Shown one piece after another: positions 42,517 to 57,300 of a stretch of 64,000 nt of DNA. Each line of letters opens with the position of its first letter. Position 1 is the stretch's first letter. A model generated the notes under the pieces. The model did no database searches, was not told the DNA's origin, and saw only the letters and a list, made by a program, of their open reading frames with translations. This DNA is from Thelonectria olida (taxonomy: Eukaryota; Ascomycota; Sordariomycetes; Hypocreales; Nectriaceae), in NCBI GenBank assembly GCA_020736575.1, contig JAGPYM010000011.1:806001-870000 (forward strand), read 5' to 3'. Made by a program: the position numbers and the translations under genes.

Positions 42517-45500
42517 TATTAAAAGCTCTTATTTAAAAGGTTATTATATTACCCTAAGTAATATTATACTATTATAATTATATTTAAAAGTCGACCTACT
42601 AACACTTTTAACCCTATATTAAATAACTCACCCCCAGCTTATAATACTCTACCTAATAATATAAAAGTTGCTATTAAGGTCTAGTAATTTTAAAACTTAA
42701 TTAACTAACTCTATACTTAGGTATAGAGTTAAAAATAATAAGCCCTAACTATTTAATAGAATAGAGAATATAACCCTAGTGAAGCAGTTAAGCTACCTTA
42801 ATTGGAACCTTTTAATAGAATTTCTAAAAATATTATACCTTTCCTTATATATCTTAGAACCTACTTCTAATAGTTTTTATATAGATTTGCCTCGGCTGAA
42901 GGAAGGGTTATATATACTTATAGTTATATAGAGGGAACTATAGCCATTTGGTTTAAACCTATTATAAGAGACTACTTTAAGTATAATAATAATATTAATT
43001 AAAATTAAAATATAATTAATATCTTCTTAAAATAGGATAATTTTAAAATTATATTTAAAGATATATTTAGAATAGTTAATAAAGAATAATAAGTAGCTAC
43101 TAATATCTACCAGATTAAACAATTTAAATCTACTACTAGTTACTCTATTATATTTTAATAAATTGCAGTTAAACTTAAATAGGATAATAATATACTTATA
43201 GAAATCTACTATTAGGGACTTAAAAAAGAAGTTAAAAATGAAATTTATAAGGCAGAACGCCCTAAGACCCTTATAAAGTTTATTATTATAGCTATTAAAA
43301 TTAATAAAAAATAGTATAAATATAAAAAAGAGAAGGCCCGAGAATACTATATAAATAAAATACCTCTTATAATCTCTACTACCCTAACTAATATTAAGTA
43401 AAAAATAATAAGGGAAAAGGAAGAGCCTATTAAAATAATACCTCCTATAGCACGAATTTAGGACCTATAGAGCTCGGAGCCATATAATAAGACTATTTAT
43501 AAGTCACTTATTAGAACTATAAAAAGAAAGGATATTTTAAAAGCAAGTATTAAAACCCTAATAAAACCAACTAGAAGTTCAAACCTATCCTAAAAGGTAA
43601 GAGACGCCTAAATAATACTAACTAACAGGACGAACTATAAATAGCAGTTAGAATAGCTACTAGAACTCTAGTAGTAACTACTATAGTTATAACTAACCTA
43701 GTAAGTTATAATAAATAATATAAGTACGCCCTATAGTATTAAATAATATGCGCAAATAAAAATTACTATATATATATTAATAGTAAGGTTAATAAGTACC
43801 TTAAACCCTAGGAGCATGCCCTAATATATAAAACAGCATGCTATAATAATAACTACTACACTTATAAGAATAGTAAAAATAATAGATATTATCCCTATAA
43901 GTTTTAATAAAAGGAAGGATAGAAGATACAACTTACTATATATAATAAAACCTATCTAGAAAATTGCTAGATTTATAAAAATAAGAAATAAGTAAAAGTA
44001 CTAATTAATACACTTAAAAATAATATACCTAACTAGAATATACTAAAGAAAACCCTTATAATAGTATAAAGTGGTTATAATAATAGAGGAATCCCTAATA
44101 ATACCATACTATTAGTATTACAAAGTCTATATAAGGAATAGGAGGAAGCCAAGTATAATAATACTAATATAACAATTCAACTAGACGCCCAATCCAACCT
44201 ATATAAATAAAATATTACTAAATATACTATATAAAAACTAGTCCCCAAATTATAAAAGACTAGGCATATTAGTTAGAATAATATAAAGACTCTTATAATA
44301 GTTTGTAGGAGTAAGGCAGCAAGCCCAGAGGGAAGTAACATTATTTATAATAAAAAGGAAAAATAATATACTAAGGCTAGGAACTTATAGTTAAAATGTT
44401 AATAAGTTAATAAACCTAATAATCTTAACTTAAATCCAGCTAATATTAAACTTATTAACCTTATAAAATAAAAACTCACAACTTAAAATAAGAATAACAT
44501 CCTATAACCCTTTTTAATACTATTAGACTTAAATAGGGCCTAAAATTAGAACTACTAGTTAATATATAGCATATATTTCCTAACTTGCTTAATAATATAC
44601 AATTAACTAGACAGTTATAAACTGAAAAATCAATTATTTATAAAACACCTAATAAAAAATCGAAAAATATTATAAAAAAGAAAGATAAAATAAGTCTACC
44701 TAATCTATAAATATATTAAATAAGAATAGAGAATTAATACTAAAAACTCTATATTTATAATATAATATAATAAGTAATATAATCTAGAAGATATAAACTT
44801 TATTAGTCTTATAAAGATAATACACCTATTTTTAATATAATATACTAGAATTACTATATAATCTTATAAGTCTCTTACTACTATTATAATTACACACACT
44901 ACCTAAATAATAAGATTAAAAATAACTACTACCTATTACAATTAGGACTATACCTAATCAAATAATAGTATTAAACTACTAATCTAGTATTATAAAAGAC
45001 TATAACCTGGCTATACTATTTAAATATTACTATCCTAGCGGAGTACACACACGCACTCCCTAAGAAATATATAAATAGAATATATAATAAAGTTAAATGC
45101 TTATACCCTAAATGCCTTATATATAAACAAGCTAAAATAGTAGATTAATATAGGAAGCATCTAGTATAATACACACATCCCTATAATATACTACTTAAAA
45201 AGAATAATATAATAAAAGACTAGGTTAAGGAAGTATATTAAAAGTTAAAAAACAATAAATGCCGCCTATAATAGAGCTATAAGACTAGTAAGAGTAGGAG
45301 GAATTTATAGAACCTCTAAAAAGAGCTTTATATATAATGCAAAAACCTAATAATATATTATTATAATAGTAAATAATACTATAAGTACAAATTAAAAGAT
45401 AATAGTTTATTATATTAGTAAATAGTAGAGTAAAAATAAATAGAGTTAATTTATAAATAGTTAATTATTTTAAGCTATTATAAAAGAATAAGAATATACC

Positions 45501-45979
45501 TTATAGAATATCTAATATAAAAGGAAAACCATTTAAATATAAAAATAGATAAATTACTTATAAGATTAATTACTTTAAAGTATTTATTAAAAGAAAGAAT
45601 TAGGGAGTTAATCTTAATATTATACCTCTCTAAAAATATAACCTACTCTTAAATTACTTATAGCTTTACTAATATAACCCCTTTATTAGTTAGTATACTA
45701 ACTAGGTGCAAGCTTTTTAAAGTAATACAACTAATAATATAAATAACAATTCAGATAATATAAGATTTTAAACTTCTATTAAAAAGGATAAAAAAGTATA
45801 GTAGAGTAATAATAAAGACACTCCCCAACCTATAGAGAAAACACAACCTTTAAAAGGAATATAATATAAGTATAAAAAAGGGCAAGTGTAACAAATATAA
45901 TAAATAATTGCATTTCTTAAGAAGATATTTATATAAATAAATAAAGACCTTAAAAAATAGAAGGAATCATCTAATAATA

Positions 45980-48900
45980 GATTTAAAAATATACTAATAT
46001 AGTATAAAGTATATAAGAAACTGTTTGCTAAAGAACTGGAAATAGAACTACTAGAGCATTTCTAATAGGATTATAAGATTTAGTTTAAAAATAGAATATT
46101 AACTATATTTTACCCTATTTATAACCTTAATAAAGCACAGCTATATAAGCTTAAAAACTACCTTAAAGAAATATTAAAAAAGAATATATTAGGATTTTTA
46201 AGTTAGAAGCAGGCTATCTAGTTATATTTATTCCTAAAAAGAATAGAAAGCTCTAACTTATTATAAACTACTAAAGGCTTAATAATATTACTATTAAAAA
46301 TAGAATACCCTTACCTTTAATTAACAAACTGAAGGACTGATTTTATAGGATAAAGTACTTTACTATATTAGATTTAAAAGGAGCCTATAACCTTATTTAT
46401 ATTAAAAAAGAACACAAATAGAAAACCGCTTTTAAAATGAAATTCGGGCTATATAAATATCTTATTATACCTTTTAGTCTTACTAATACACTAGTAATAT
46501 TCCAATAAATAATTAATAATATATTATAAGAATACCTAGATGTATTTATTGTATACTACCTTAATAATATCCTTATCTTCTCTAGAACAAAAGAAGAACA
46601 TATAAAACACATCTATAAGGTACTATAAGCTCTTAAAGACGCCAAACTGCTAGTTAAACTAAAGAAAAGTCATTTCTATATATTAGAAGTAGAATTTCTA
46701 GAATATATTATCTCTATAATAAGATATAAATAAACTTAAAAAAACTTTTAATAGTTAAAGACTAGAAGAAACTAGAGTTAGTTAAGGAAGTATAAGCCTT
46801 CCTAGGATTTATAAACTATTACTATAAGTTCTTTAAAGATTTTAAGAAACTAGCCGCACCCCTTATTAAGTTAATAAAGAAAGATTAACTATTTATCTAG
46901 AAACCTAATATCTAGGAAACCTTTAATAAAATCAAGGATCTTATCCTTAATAAACTAGTACTTAAATATTTAACCCTATATAACCTATCAAACTAGAAAT
47001 AGACTCCTTAGACTTTACCCTAGGAGCCTAAATCAGATAATATAATAATAATAGAAAGTTACACTTAATTGCATTTTACTCTTATAAGTTATATAAAGTA
47101 AAACTTAACTACCCTATTTATAATAAAGAATTCCTTATAATAGTTTAAACTTTTAAAGAATTCTAATAATACCTACTAGAAAGCTACTATTAGGTTATAG
47201 TTTATATAGACTATAAAAATATCTCTCACTTTACTACCACTTAATAACTTAGCAGATAATAATTTAAATATATTAAATACCTATTAGAATTTAATTATAT
47301 TATTAAATATAAGAAAGGATTAGAGAATGGCAGAACTAATGCTATTAGCTAATAACTTGATTTTAATATAGGTAAGGTTAAAATAAAGGAATAACTATTA
47401 ACCCTTATACTTAAAAGATATTTAAAATAGAAGTATATTATAACTACTATTACCTAATATATCCTTAAATATTTAATAGAATAATAAAAAGAATATATCT
47501 AATAATTAATTACTAAAAATAAGCTTAAATAACTTATTACTAAATAAGCAGATTAGGTTAATTTAATATTAGAAATAATTACCTATTAAAAAATAATCTA
47601 CCTACCCTAGAAAATATAAAATAAATTTATTAAATACTATTATTAAACTATTAAATACTATAAGAAATAAAACAACTTATAATTTTAGAACTTTTTTAAT
47701 AAGAATTTCTAGTAGGAAGGAGCAGGACTAAATAACTACCTTTACTACAATTAATACTTAAAAAATAAAGGCCTTACCCTAAAAATATTAGGAAGGGACC
47801 CTAACAAGACCCTTATAATAATACATATAGTAAAATAAGGAAATCCACTACTTAAACAAATCTTAAAATATAATAAACAATTATTAAGCAATAAAAAAAC
47901 AGATAAGTAATAAGTATTAGAACACTTATAAGAGGACCTTATATAGGAAATCTATAAACACCCGCTTTATAAATACTAAGAAATTAATAAAACCCTTAAA
48001 TAAGTTAAAATAATATTTTTATTTCCTAAAGTTAAAAAAATAGTTAAAGAAATCATTAAATAGTACCTCATTTATAATAAGATAAAGGCAAGATAATATA
48101 AGCTATATAAAAAACTATAACCCATATTAGTTGTAAAATAACTATAAAATTTAATTATTATAAACTTTATTATAAAATTACCCCTATTATTAGACCCTAT
48201 TATAAGCACAGCCTATAATAGTATTCTAATTATTATTAATAGACTTATTAAATTTTCTTATTTTATTTTATATTAAGAAGCAACTAATATAGAAGAATTT
48301 TCTTATATCTTTTTATAGAATATTATTAGTATATATAAACTACCTAATATAATTATCTTAAATAGAGGACCACCCTTTTTCTCGAACTTTTAATAGTGCC
48401 TTATAGTAAGGATCGACTAAACTATAAGTTAACTATAATTTAAGACCTTAAATCGATAGACAGACTAAATAAATAAACTAATCTTAAAAACTACCTCTAT
48501 TATTATATTAATTATATCTAGAATAACTAGATTAAAAAGCTACTAGTAGTACAATTAGCTTATAATATAGTAACTAATAAAAGTATTAAGATTATATTAA
48601 GCTATATAAACTTTAGATTTACCCCTAATACTATAGAGATTTAAGAAATAGACTACTTGCACTAGCAGCTATCCTTATATTAGATTAACTTAAGAATTTA
48701 TATAAAGAAATATATATAGAACTTTCTTTTATTTAGAAAATATATAAAAAATACTATAATTAGAAAAGGTTAAAAGGACTAACCTTTTTAAAGGGAGATA
48801 TAATACTCCTTATTATAAAAAAATTAATATAAAAAGACTAAATAAAAACTTAACTATAAGTATATTAAACCTTATAAAATTTTAGAAAAAATCTTAGAAA

Positions 48901-49155
48901 ATAACTATAAACTAGACTTATTACTAAAAGTTAAGCTCTATTTAATCTTTTATATTTCCTTATTTAAATTAACTAAAGGAATAATTATAATTAGAATAAA
49001 TAATAATATAAAAACTAAAGTTAAAGACTTTAATAAGTATAAGGTAAATAAATCCTTAATATTATAAAAGAAAATAGATAAATTAAATACCTTATTAAAT
49101 AGAAAGGCTATAATAAAAAGGAAAATATATAGGAACTACTAAATACCTCACTATA
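45980..49155 (+). pseudogene. Degenerate pol of gypsy element 1 (RT, RNase H, integrase, chromodomain)
   Basis: Reading through nonsense codons, 46140-46740 shows reverse-transcriptase landmarks: LVIFIPKKNRKLRLII, YFTILDLKGAYNLI, a degraded YxDD box (VYYLNNILIFS) and HIYKVLQALKDAKL. RNase H follows at about 46975-47350 (LNYPIYNKEFLIIV, NISHFTTTQQL). Integrase lies at 47930-48660 (SILIIINRLIKFSYF; ILNRGPPFFSNF). At 49068-49150 IKYLIK-stop-KGYNKKENI-stop-ELL is a chromodomain with its Trp codons turned into stops. Many nonsense codons; not functional. Chromodomain-bearing gypsy elements (chromoviruses) target heterochromatin. Confidence 0.82.
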
Positions 49156-49926
49156 TATAGCGCTTACTAAAGAACTTTTACTAATAATACTAAAACTAAA
49201 TAAGGGACTAAGCTTATTAAAACCCTTAAAACCTAAGGAAGACTAGTCTACCTTATTAGGAATGCCTAATAATTAAAAGTTGTTTACCACCTAGCTCTTA
49301 TAGGACTCTAATACTAAAAGAATACCATCCTCCTTACCTAACTCTTATATCCCTATTCAATAATTTAAAACCCTCCTCTTTTACCCTCTTTTTAATTTTA
49401 TAAATATAAGCAAATGACTTATAGCTAGGCTAAGGATAATTATAATTCTATAAGTTAAGTATAAAAATTAGAATCTTATTCTAGCCTCTTCCTCTTCTAA
49501 TTTAAGTTTTTTCTACTATTTAATAAGCTTATTTATTATATAAGGAAGTTAGTAAAAGAAGGAGTAAAAATAAAAGAAAAATATATAAAAAGAAGCTATA
49601 TTAATACTATTATATATTTGACCCTATTAAATATATTATTTATATTTATCTATTTAATTATATTATCTATTTATAAACTAGTTGCAGTTTATATTTAAAA
49701 TAATAAGTGTAAGGTATATTAGCTAAATAAGAGTTCTATTTTAAGAAATAAACTAAAAAATTATATTTAAATATCTTTTTTACTTTTAATTTAATTATAT
49801 AATCTAATATTATATTAGTATAATAGTATAAAAAAGAAAAATAGAGGTTTAAGTTAACTAACTACTAGTAGTTATATAAGGTTATAAATATAGCCTTAAA
49901 GGATAAGACTAATAGAGGGGAGATAT

Positions 49927-50303
49927 TATATTAATCTGTAATAAATACTCTATTATATAACCTATACTAACCCCACTTTTATTATCTAATTACTATAGGA
50001 TTACCCTTTTAAATGCAATTTAAATATTTAAATCACTCTTATAATTATAATCTAAAAGAAGGCTTATAATCTTAACTATAATCTAAGGAAAACCCCTTAA
50101 TATATAAATATATTTATTTAATATATTAAATAGATATAGCTATTTTAGCTTTTAATATAACTTAATTACACTTATTTACTTTAAGCATATTACCAGATAT
50201 AACAATCTATTATATTATTTAAACTTTAACACCCTAATCTCTCTACTAATATAAACCTAGAACCCTCTAGTCTTATCTGTTAGGAATTGACCAGATCGTT
50301 ATA
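49927..50303 (+). repeat. 3' LTR of gypsy element 1
   Basis: 377 bp, the partner of 42139-42516; differences are nearly all C-to-T or G-to-A. Followed by TSD ATACT. Confidence 0.88.
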
Positions 50304-51457
50304 ATACTCCTTTATTAAGCTTATACTAAAGTTCCTACACAGCTTCAATTAGACAATCTTTTAAGTCTTATAACTTTAAAAGGTTATTAAGTTTAAAATA
50401 TTTAGCACATATCTATTCCTTTAGTATTAACTATAAATTCTTAATAGGGTTTAAGTTAGGTAAATAAAGGGGCTATTTAATAAGAATAAGGCCCTTATAT
50501 TTAGTATATTTATATAACCACTTTTAAACTATATAACTTTTAAATATAAGTCTATTATTATATTAAAATATTATCCCTTTTTTAATAATTTCTAGAAGGT
50601 GCTCTTAAAGGCATTCTAAGATAATACAGCCTATAACCCCCCCCTTTTTTAAAACTAGGTCCCCTTTTAAAACAACTAAATTTATAGCTCTATTAATAGT
50701 AAAAGTATTAAAAAATATCTGCCTATGCCTAATAGGCAGATTCTATAGTTATATATTCTTTTTTTTAAGTCTCTTACTTTTAATATAATTAAAATTGCAA
50801 TTTTTAACTTAAGTATTAAACTTATATATTTTATAAATACTTACTTTTATCTTTTACTATTACTATAAACAATTAAGACCTTATTAGAGAAAATCTAACT
50901 ATACTAAAAGCTAGCTTTTTTATTAATATATTTTTAAGTGAAATTTAAGTGCAATTAAGTAGAAGATTTATTAAAAAATAGGCGTCTGCTTATAAGGTAG
51001 TATTAAATGCCCTTTTTCTTTAACTACTATATAAGAGTTAACTTATAGCAATAAGCACTACTATTCTAAAGAAGCTAATTATAGCATATAAAAGGCTTTT
51101 AATTAATAATTCTAAGGATATGATTTTTATTCCTATTAGTTAGGATTATTAGCCTATTAGAATACAGATTGCTTTTAGTACCTTTTTAATATTTATACTA
51201 ATAGATAATATTAAATATTATATATTTAGAAACTCCCTTTTTAATTGCAATATTGCTAAAGAAAACGCCTGAGTTATATATATATTTAATTTTTATTCTC
51301 TTATAAGGCAAATAATATGTTTTATTATAAACTCGCGGTATAATATAGTTAAATTATTATATATTAAAATTGATAAGGTTATAAGGTTGCGTTATAAAGC
51401 TGAGATATAATTGCGGGGTTAATAAGAAATTGTTAGAACTTTTGCACACTATTATAA

Positions 51458-51835
51458 TATAATAATCTGGTTAATTTCTAACGGATAAGACTAAAGGGTT
51501 TTAGGTTTATATTAGTAGAGAGATTAGGGCATTAAGGTTTAAGTAATATAATAGGTTACTATATTTAGTAATATATTTAAAATAAATAAGTATAATTAAA
51601 TTATATTAAAAGCTAAAATAGTTATATTTATCTAATATATTAAATAAATATATTTATATATTAAGGGTATTTTCCTTAAATTATAATTAAAATTATAAGC
51701 CTTTTTTTAAATTATAATTATAAAAGTGATTTAAATATTTAGATTATATTTAAAAAGGTAATTTTATAATAATTAAATAATAAAAGTAGGGTTAATATAA
51801 AATATATAATAGAGTGTTTATTATAGACTGTAATA
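51458..51835 (-). repeat. 3' LTR (left copy) of gypsy element 2
   Basis: 378 bp, the reverse complement of the element-1 LTR: starts tataataatctgg and ends with a RIP-altered form of GTCACGGACCGTGACA. Confidence 0.82.
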
Positions 51836-53704
51836 TAATATTTCCCTTCTATTAGTCTTATTTTTAAGGCTATATTTATAACCTTATATAACTGCTAGTA
51901 GTTAGTTAATTTAAACTTTTATTTTTCTTTTTTATACTACTATACTAATATAATATTAAGCTATATAATTAAATTAAAAGTAAAAAAGATATTTAAATAT
52001 AGTTTTTTAGTTTATTTTTTAAAATAAAACTCTTATTTAGCTAATATACCTTATACTTATTATTTTAAATATAACTTTTAATTAGTTTATAAAATAAATA
52101 ATATAAATTAAATACATAAATATAAATAATATATTTAATAGGGTTAAACTTATAATAGTATTAATATAGCCTTTTTTTATATATTTCCTTTTTATTTTCT
52201 ATTTCTTCTCTTACTAACTTTCCTAATATAGTAAATAAGCTTATTAAATAGTAAAAAAAACTTAAATTAAAAAAGAAAAAGGCTAGGGATAAGATTCTAA
52301 TTCTTTATACCTAACTTATAAAGTTATAATTATTTTTAGCCTAAGCTATAAGTCGCTTAGCTTATATTTATAAAATTAAAAAGAAAATAAAAGAAAAAGG
52401 TTTTAAATTATTTAAATAGGAAATATAAAAGTTAAATAAAAAGGATAGTATTCTTCTAATATTAGAGTCTTATAAGAGCTAGATAGTAAGCGACTTTTAA
52501 TTATTAGGCGTTTCTAATAAGGTAGACTGGTCTTCCTTAAGTCTTAATAAGGGTTTTAATAGGCTCGGGCTCTTACTTAGTTCTAGTATTATTAGTAAAA
52601 ATTCTTTAATAGGCGCTATATATAGGTAAGGTATTTAGGTAGTTCCTATATATTTTCTAATATAGTATATTCTTTCTATTTAATAAGGTATTTAACTTAT
52701 TTTATTTTATTAAGTTATTCTTTCCTTATATTTCGGATTTTCTCTACTTTATATTTTTTAAGGTTTTTAACTTTAATATTAGAATTTTCACTCATTTTAA
52801 TTATAACTATTCCTTCTATTAATTTAAATAAGGAAATATAAAAGATTAAAAAAGCTTAACTTTTAATAGTAAGTTTAGTTTATAATTATTTTTTAAGATT
52901 TTTTTTAAAATTTTATAAGGTCTAATATATTTATAATTAAGTTTTTTATTTAGTCTATTTATATTAATATTTTTTATAGTAAGGAGTATTATATTTCCTT
53001 TTAAGAAAGTTAGTCCTTTTAACCTTTTCTCGTTATAGTATTTCTTATATTAGTTTTAAATAAATAAAAGTTTAATATATATTTCTTTATATAAGTTTTT
53101 AAGTTTATTTAATATAAAAATAGCTACTAGTATAAGTAGTTTATTCCTTAAATCTCTATAAGTATTAGAAGTAAATTTAAAGTTTATATAACTTAGTATA
53201 ATTTTAATACTTTTATTAGTAGCTATATTATATACTAATTATACTATTAGTAGCTTTTTTACCTAATTATTCTAAATATAGTTAATATAATAATAAAAGT
53301 AAGTTTTTAAAACTTAATTTATTTATTTAATTTATTTATTACTTTAGGGTTTTTAAGTTATAATTAACTTATAGTTCAATCCGATCCATATTATAAAGTA
53401 TTATTAAAAATTTAAAAAAAAAGGTAGTCTTCTATTTAAAATAATTATATTAAGTAGTCTATATATACTAATAATATTTATAAAAAATATAAGAAAATTC
53501 TTTTATATTAGTTGCTTTTTAATATAAAATAAAATAAGAAAATTTAATAAGTCTATTAATAATAATTAAAATACTATTATAAGCTATAATTATAATAGGG
53601 TCTAATAATAGGGGTAATTTTATAATAAAGTTTATAAGAATTAAATCCTATAATTATTCCACAACTAGTATAAGTTATAATTCTTTATAAGGTTTATATT
53701 ATTA

Positions 53705-54379
53705 TTATAAAAGCTAGTTTTTATATAAGCTTAAATATATAAAATAGAATAACTTAAATATACTTTACCTATTTAGGGAATAAAATTCATTATTAAATCC
53801 GCAAAAATATAAGGATTATAACAATATATTTTTTATCTTATATACCTTATTAGTTATATTTTTATCCAGGATATTTTACCTATTTCCAAATTAGGAAGGC
53901 GGACCCACTAGTGCATACCGCCCTTACCCTAATAGATAATATCCGCCCCAATAAGGCATGCAATCCCGAATAGGAAGGCGCGTTAGAACGTATAACAATC
54001 CGACGCGCCTCTTAAGTCTTTCACTTTTAACTAACTATTTAAATAAGAAGGAATGCACTTATATAAGTATTCCAAATACTATTAGATAAAGGAATAATAG
54101 AGTTTTTATCTAATATATATATCTTTTACCTAGGGCCAATAGGACCCGATTTATTATATATAAAAGACAAGGGTTTTCCTTCCCTTGTCCAACCTGATCT
54201 AATTATTAATATTTATAACAAACATTCAACTAATTAGAACCTTCTCTATATCTTTGTGACTGCCTTAATTCGCTAATTCTAAATATCCAATTAGAATTTA
54301 GATATTTTTACTCCCTATTCTTCTATCTGCTCCTAAAGCTTCTAACCTTTATTTTCTATTACAGTTCTAGCCTTTATAA
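53705..54379. mobile_element. ~675 bp insertion in element 2, possible TIR element
   Basis: This segment is absent from the homologous part of element 1. The ends read TTATAAAAGCTAG and, inverted, TTATAAAGGCTAG, flanked on both sides by ATTAT as a possible 5 bp duplication. The centre (53870-54010) is GC-richer, with an inverted repeat around GGCGCG/CGCGCC, and a TATATAAAAG box lies at about 54158-54167. It could be a non-autonomous DNA element or a solo LTR; the boundaries come from a by-eye alignment. Confidence 0.4.
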
Positions 54380-57300
54380 TTATACCTTTATTTTATTATA
54401 AATAAGATATTATTTAATAATTTTCTTAACTATTTTTTTAACTTTAGGAAATAAAAATATTATTTTAACTTATTTAAGGGTTTTATTAATTTCTTAATAT
54501 TTATAAAGCGGGTATTTATAAATTTTCCTTATAAGGTCTTTTTATAAGTTTTCTAGTATTTATTATTTATTTATTTTCTTATTACTTAATAGTTATTTAT
54601 TATATTATAAGATCTATTTAAGTAGTAAATATTCCTATTTTATTATATATATTATTATAAGAGTTTTATAATTAGGAGCTCTTTTTAGTATTTTTAGGGT
54701 AAGGCTTTTATTTTTTAAATACTACTTATAATAGAAGCAGTTATTTAGTCTAGCTCCTTTCTACTAGAAATTTTTATTAAAGAAATTTTAAAATTATAAG
54801 TTATTTTATTTTTATAGTACTTAATAGTTTAATAATAGTATTTAATAAATTCCTTTTATATTTTTTAAAATAGGTAAATTATTTTTTAATAGGTAATTAT
54901 TTCTAATATTAAATTAACCCAGTCTGCTTATTTAATAATAAATTATTTAAGCTTATTTCTAGTAATTAATTATTAGATATATTCTTTTTATTATTTTATT
55001 AAGCATTTAGGGATATATTAAGTAATAGTAACTGTAATATATTTCTATATAAAATATCCTTTAAGCGTAAAGTGGAGAAATTATTTTTTAATTTTAACTT
55101 TATTTATATTAAAATTAGATTATTAGTTAATAATATTAGCTTTACTATTTTCTAATTCTTTCTTATATTTAATAATATAATTAAATTCTAAAAAGTATTT
55201 AATATATTTAAGTTATTTTCTATTAAGTTTTTATATTATAATAAAGTGTGTAATATTCTTATAATTTATATAAATTATAATCTAATAGTAACTTTTCAAA
55301 AGGTAATATTTAAACTTTTTAAAGTTTAAACTATTATAAGGAATTCTTTATTATAAATAGGATAGTTAAGTTCTATTTATATAACTTATATAAGTAAAAT
55401 GCAATTAGGTGTAGCTTTTATTATTATTATATTATTTAATTTAAGCTTTTAAAGTAAAGTTTAAAGAGTTTATTTCTAGTTTAATAGGTTATATAGGTTA
55501 AATATTTTAAGTACTAGTTTGCTAAAAATAAGATTTTAATTTTATTAAAAGCGTTTTAAATATTAGATTTCTAAATAAATTATTAATCCTTCTTTATTAG
55601 CTTAATAAGGGGTATAGCTATTTTCCTAAAGTTTTTAAAAACTTATAATAGTAGTTTATAAATCCTAAAAAGGCTTATACTTCTTAACTATTATTATATT
55701 AGCTAATCTTAATAGTTAAAATCTTTTTTCTATTTATTTTAATTTCTCCTAGTAAGATTTTATAGCTTAGAAATATAACTTTTTATATATAAAACTTACT
55801 TTTAATAGGTTTAACTAAGAGCTTAATATTTTATAATACTTATAGCATTTTATAAATATTTTTATATATTATTTTTATTATTTAAAAAGATTAAAATGTT
55901 ATTTAAATAGTATATTATAAATATATTTAGTATTTTTATAATATATAGTTAATTATTTATTAGAATATTATAATATATTAGTAAACTAAAGGTATAATAA
56001 GGTATTTATAAGTTAAATTTTATTTTAAATATAGTTTTCTATTTATATCTTTTTTAATATAAATTAGGTTATAAGCTCCATTTAAATTAATATAATAAAG
56101 ATCTTTTACTTATAAGCAATCTTTAGTTTACTAATTAAAGTAAGGGTATATAATCTTTAATTATAATATTATTAACTTTATAATTTATAATAAGTTAGAA
56201 TTTATTTAAATAAGTTTAAAATAAATATAATTAAATAGCTAGTAATAATTTAAAAATTCTAATATATTCTTTTTTAATATATTTTTAAAGTATTTTTTAA
56301 GTGTTTATAATTATATTTATTAAGTTATAAATCTTATAAAATATTATTTATTCTATCTTTAGTTAAATTTTATAATTTTATTAAATTCTAGTAGTTCTAT
56401 TTTTAATTTTTAGTAAATAGTTTCTTATAAACTTAATATTATACTAGTATGTTTTTAAATCTATTATTAAATAATACTTTTTATTTTTTAAAGTTTTTAT
56501 TTATTTAAATAAATATCTTTTTAAAAAATACAATTATTTATTATTATTATTATACTTGCCTATTTTTTATTTATATTATATTCCTTTTAAAAGTTATATT
56601 TTCTTTATAAGTTAGAAAGTGTTTTTATTATTTCTCTATTATACTTTTTATCCTTTTTAATAAAAGTTTAAAATCCTTATTATCTATTAAATTATTATTT
56701 ATATTACTAGCTATATTACTTTAAAAGTTTACACCTAATTAATATACTAGTTAATATAAGGATTAAACTAGTATAATTATAAATAACTTAAAAGTAAGTT
56801 ATAACTTTCTAATAATATTATATTAAAACTAATTCTTTAATTCTTTCTTTTAATAAATACTTTAAAATAATTAACCTTTCTAATAATTATTCTATTTTTA
56901 TAATTAAATAGAGTTCTTTTAATATTATATATTAAGTAGGGTTTATTCTTTTCCTTTTATAATAGCTAGAGATTATTTACTACCTTTAAATTAATAGTAT
57001 TTATTTTAGCTCTACTATCTATTATAATATATAACTATTTTCCCTTAATTTATACTTATAGTAAAAGCCTAGCTTGCTTTTATATAAGTGTTTATATTAT
57101 ATATAAAGCCTTTTTAAAAGGTTTTATAAATTTCTCTTACTCTAGCTAGTCTTATAGCTCTATTATAAGTAGTATTTATTATTTTTTACTTTCTAGTATA
57201 CTTTTTTAACTTATTATTCTATTATCTTATTTTTTAAAATAGGTATATTATATAGTTATATTAGTTATTTTAAATACTTAATATACTATTATATGATTTT

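Larger units (their letters stand above)
42139..50303 (+). mobile_element. Ty3/gypsy chromovirus LTR retrotransposon, RIP-inactivated
   Basis: 8165 bp with LTRs of 378 and 377 bp and a perfect 5 bp target-site duplication ATACT (42134-42138 and 50304-50308). The LTR starts TGTCACGGTCCGTGACA and ends in TTATA, where a RIP change of CA to TA explains the loss of the usual CA. Internal order is gag-like, RT, RNase H, integrase, chromodomain, all on the plus strand and all full of TAA/TAG. It inserted into the Tc1/mariner element, so it is the younger of the two. Confidence 0.88.
41899..51454 (-). mobile_element. Tc1/mariner DNA transposon, split by a nested chromovirus
   Basis: Imperfect terminal inverted repeats: left cagtgggtgtgcaaaagttc (41899) and right gaacttttgcacactatta (to 51454), both flanked by TA. 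Removing the gypsy element at 42139-50303 and one copy of its 5 bp duplication leaves about 1.4 kb, a normal size for the family. On the minus strand 50473-50432 reads PLYLPNLNPIKNL, a RIP-degraded form of the Tc1/mariner PYSPDLNPIEN motif near the third catalytic acid, followed by residues like ILKEQICAKYF. The transposase has many stops and is dead. Confidence 0.8.
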
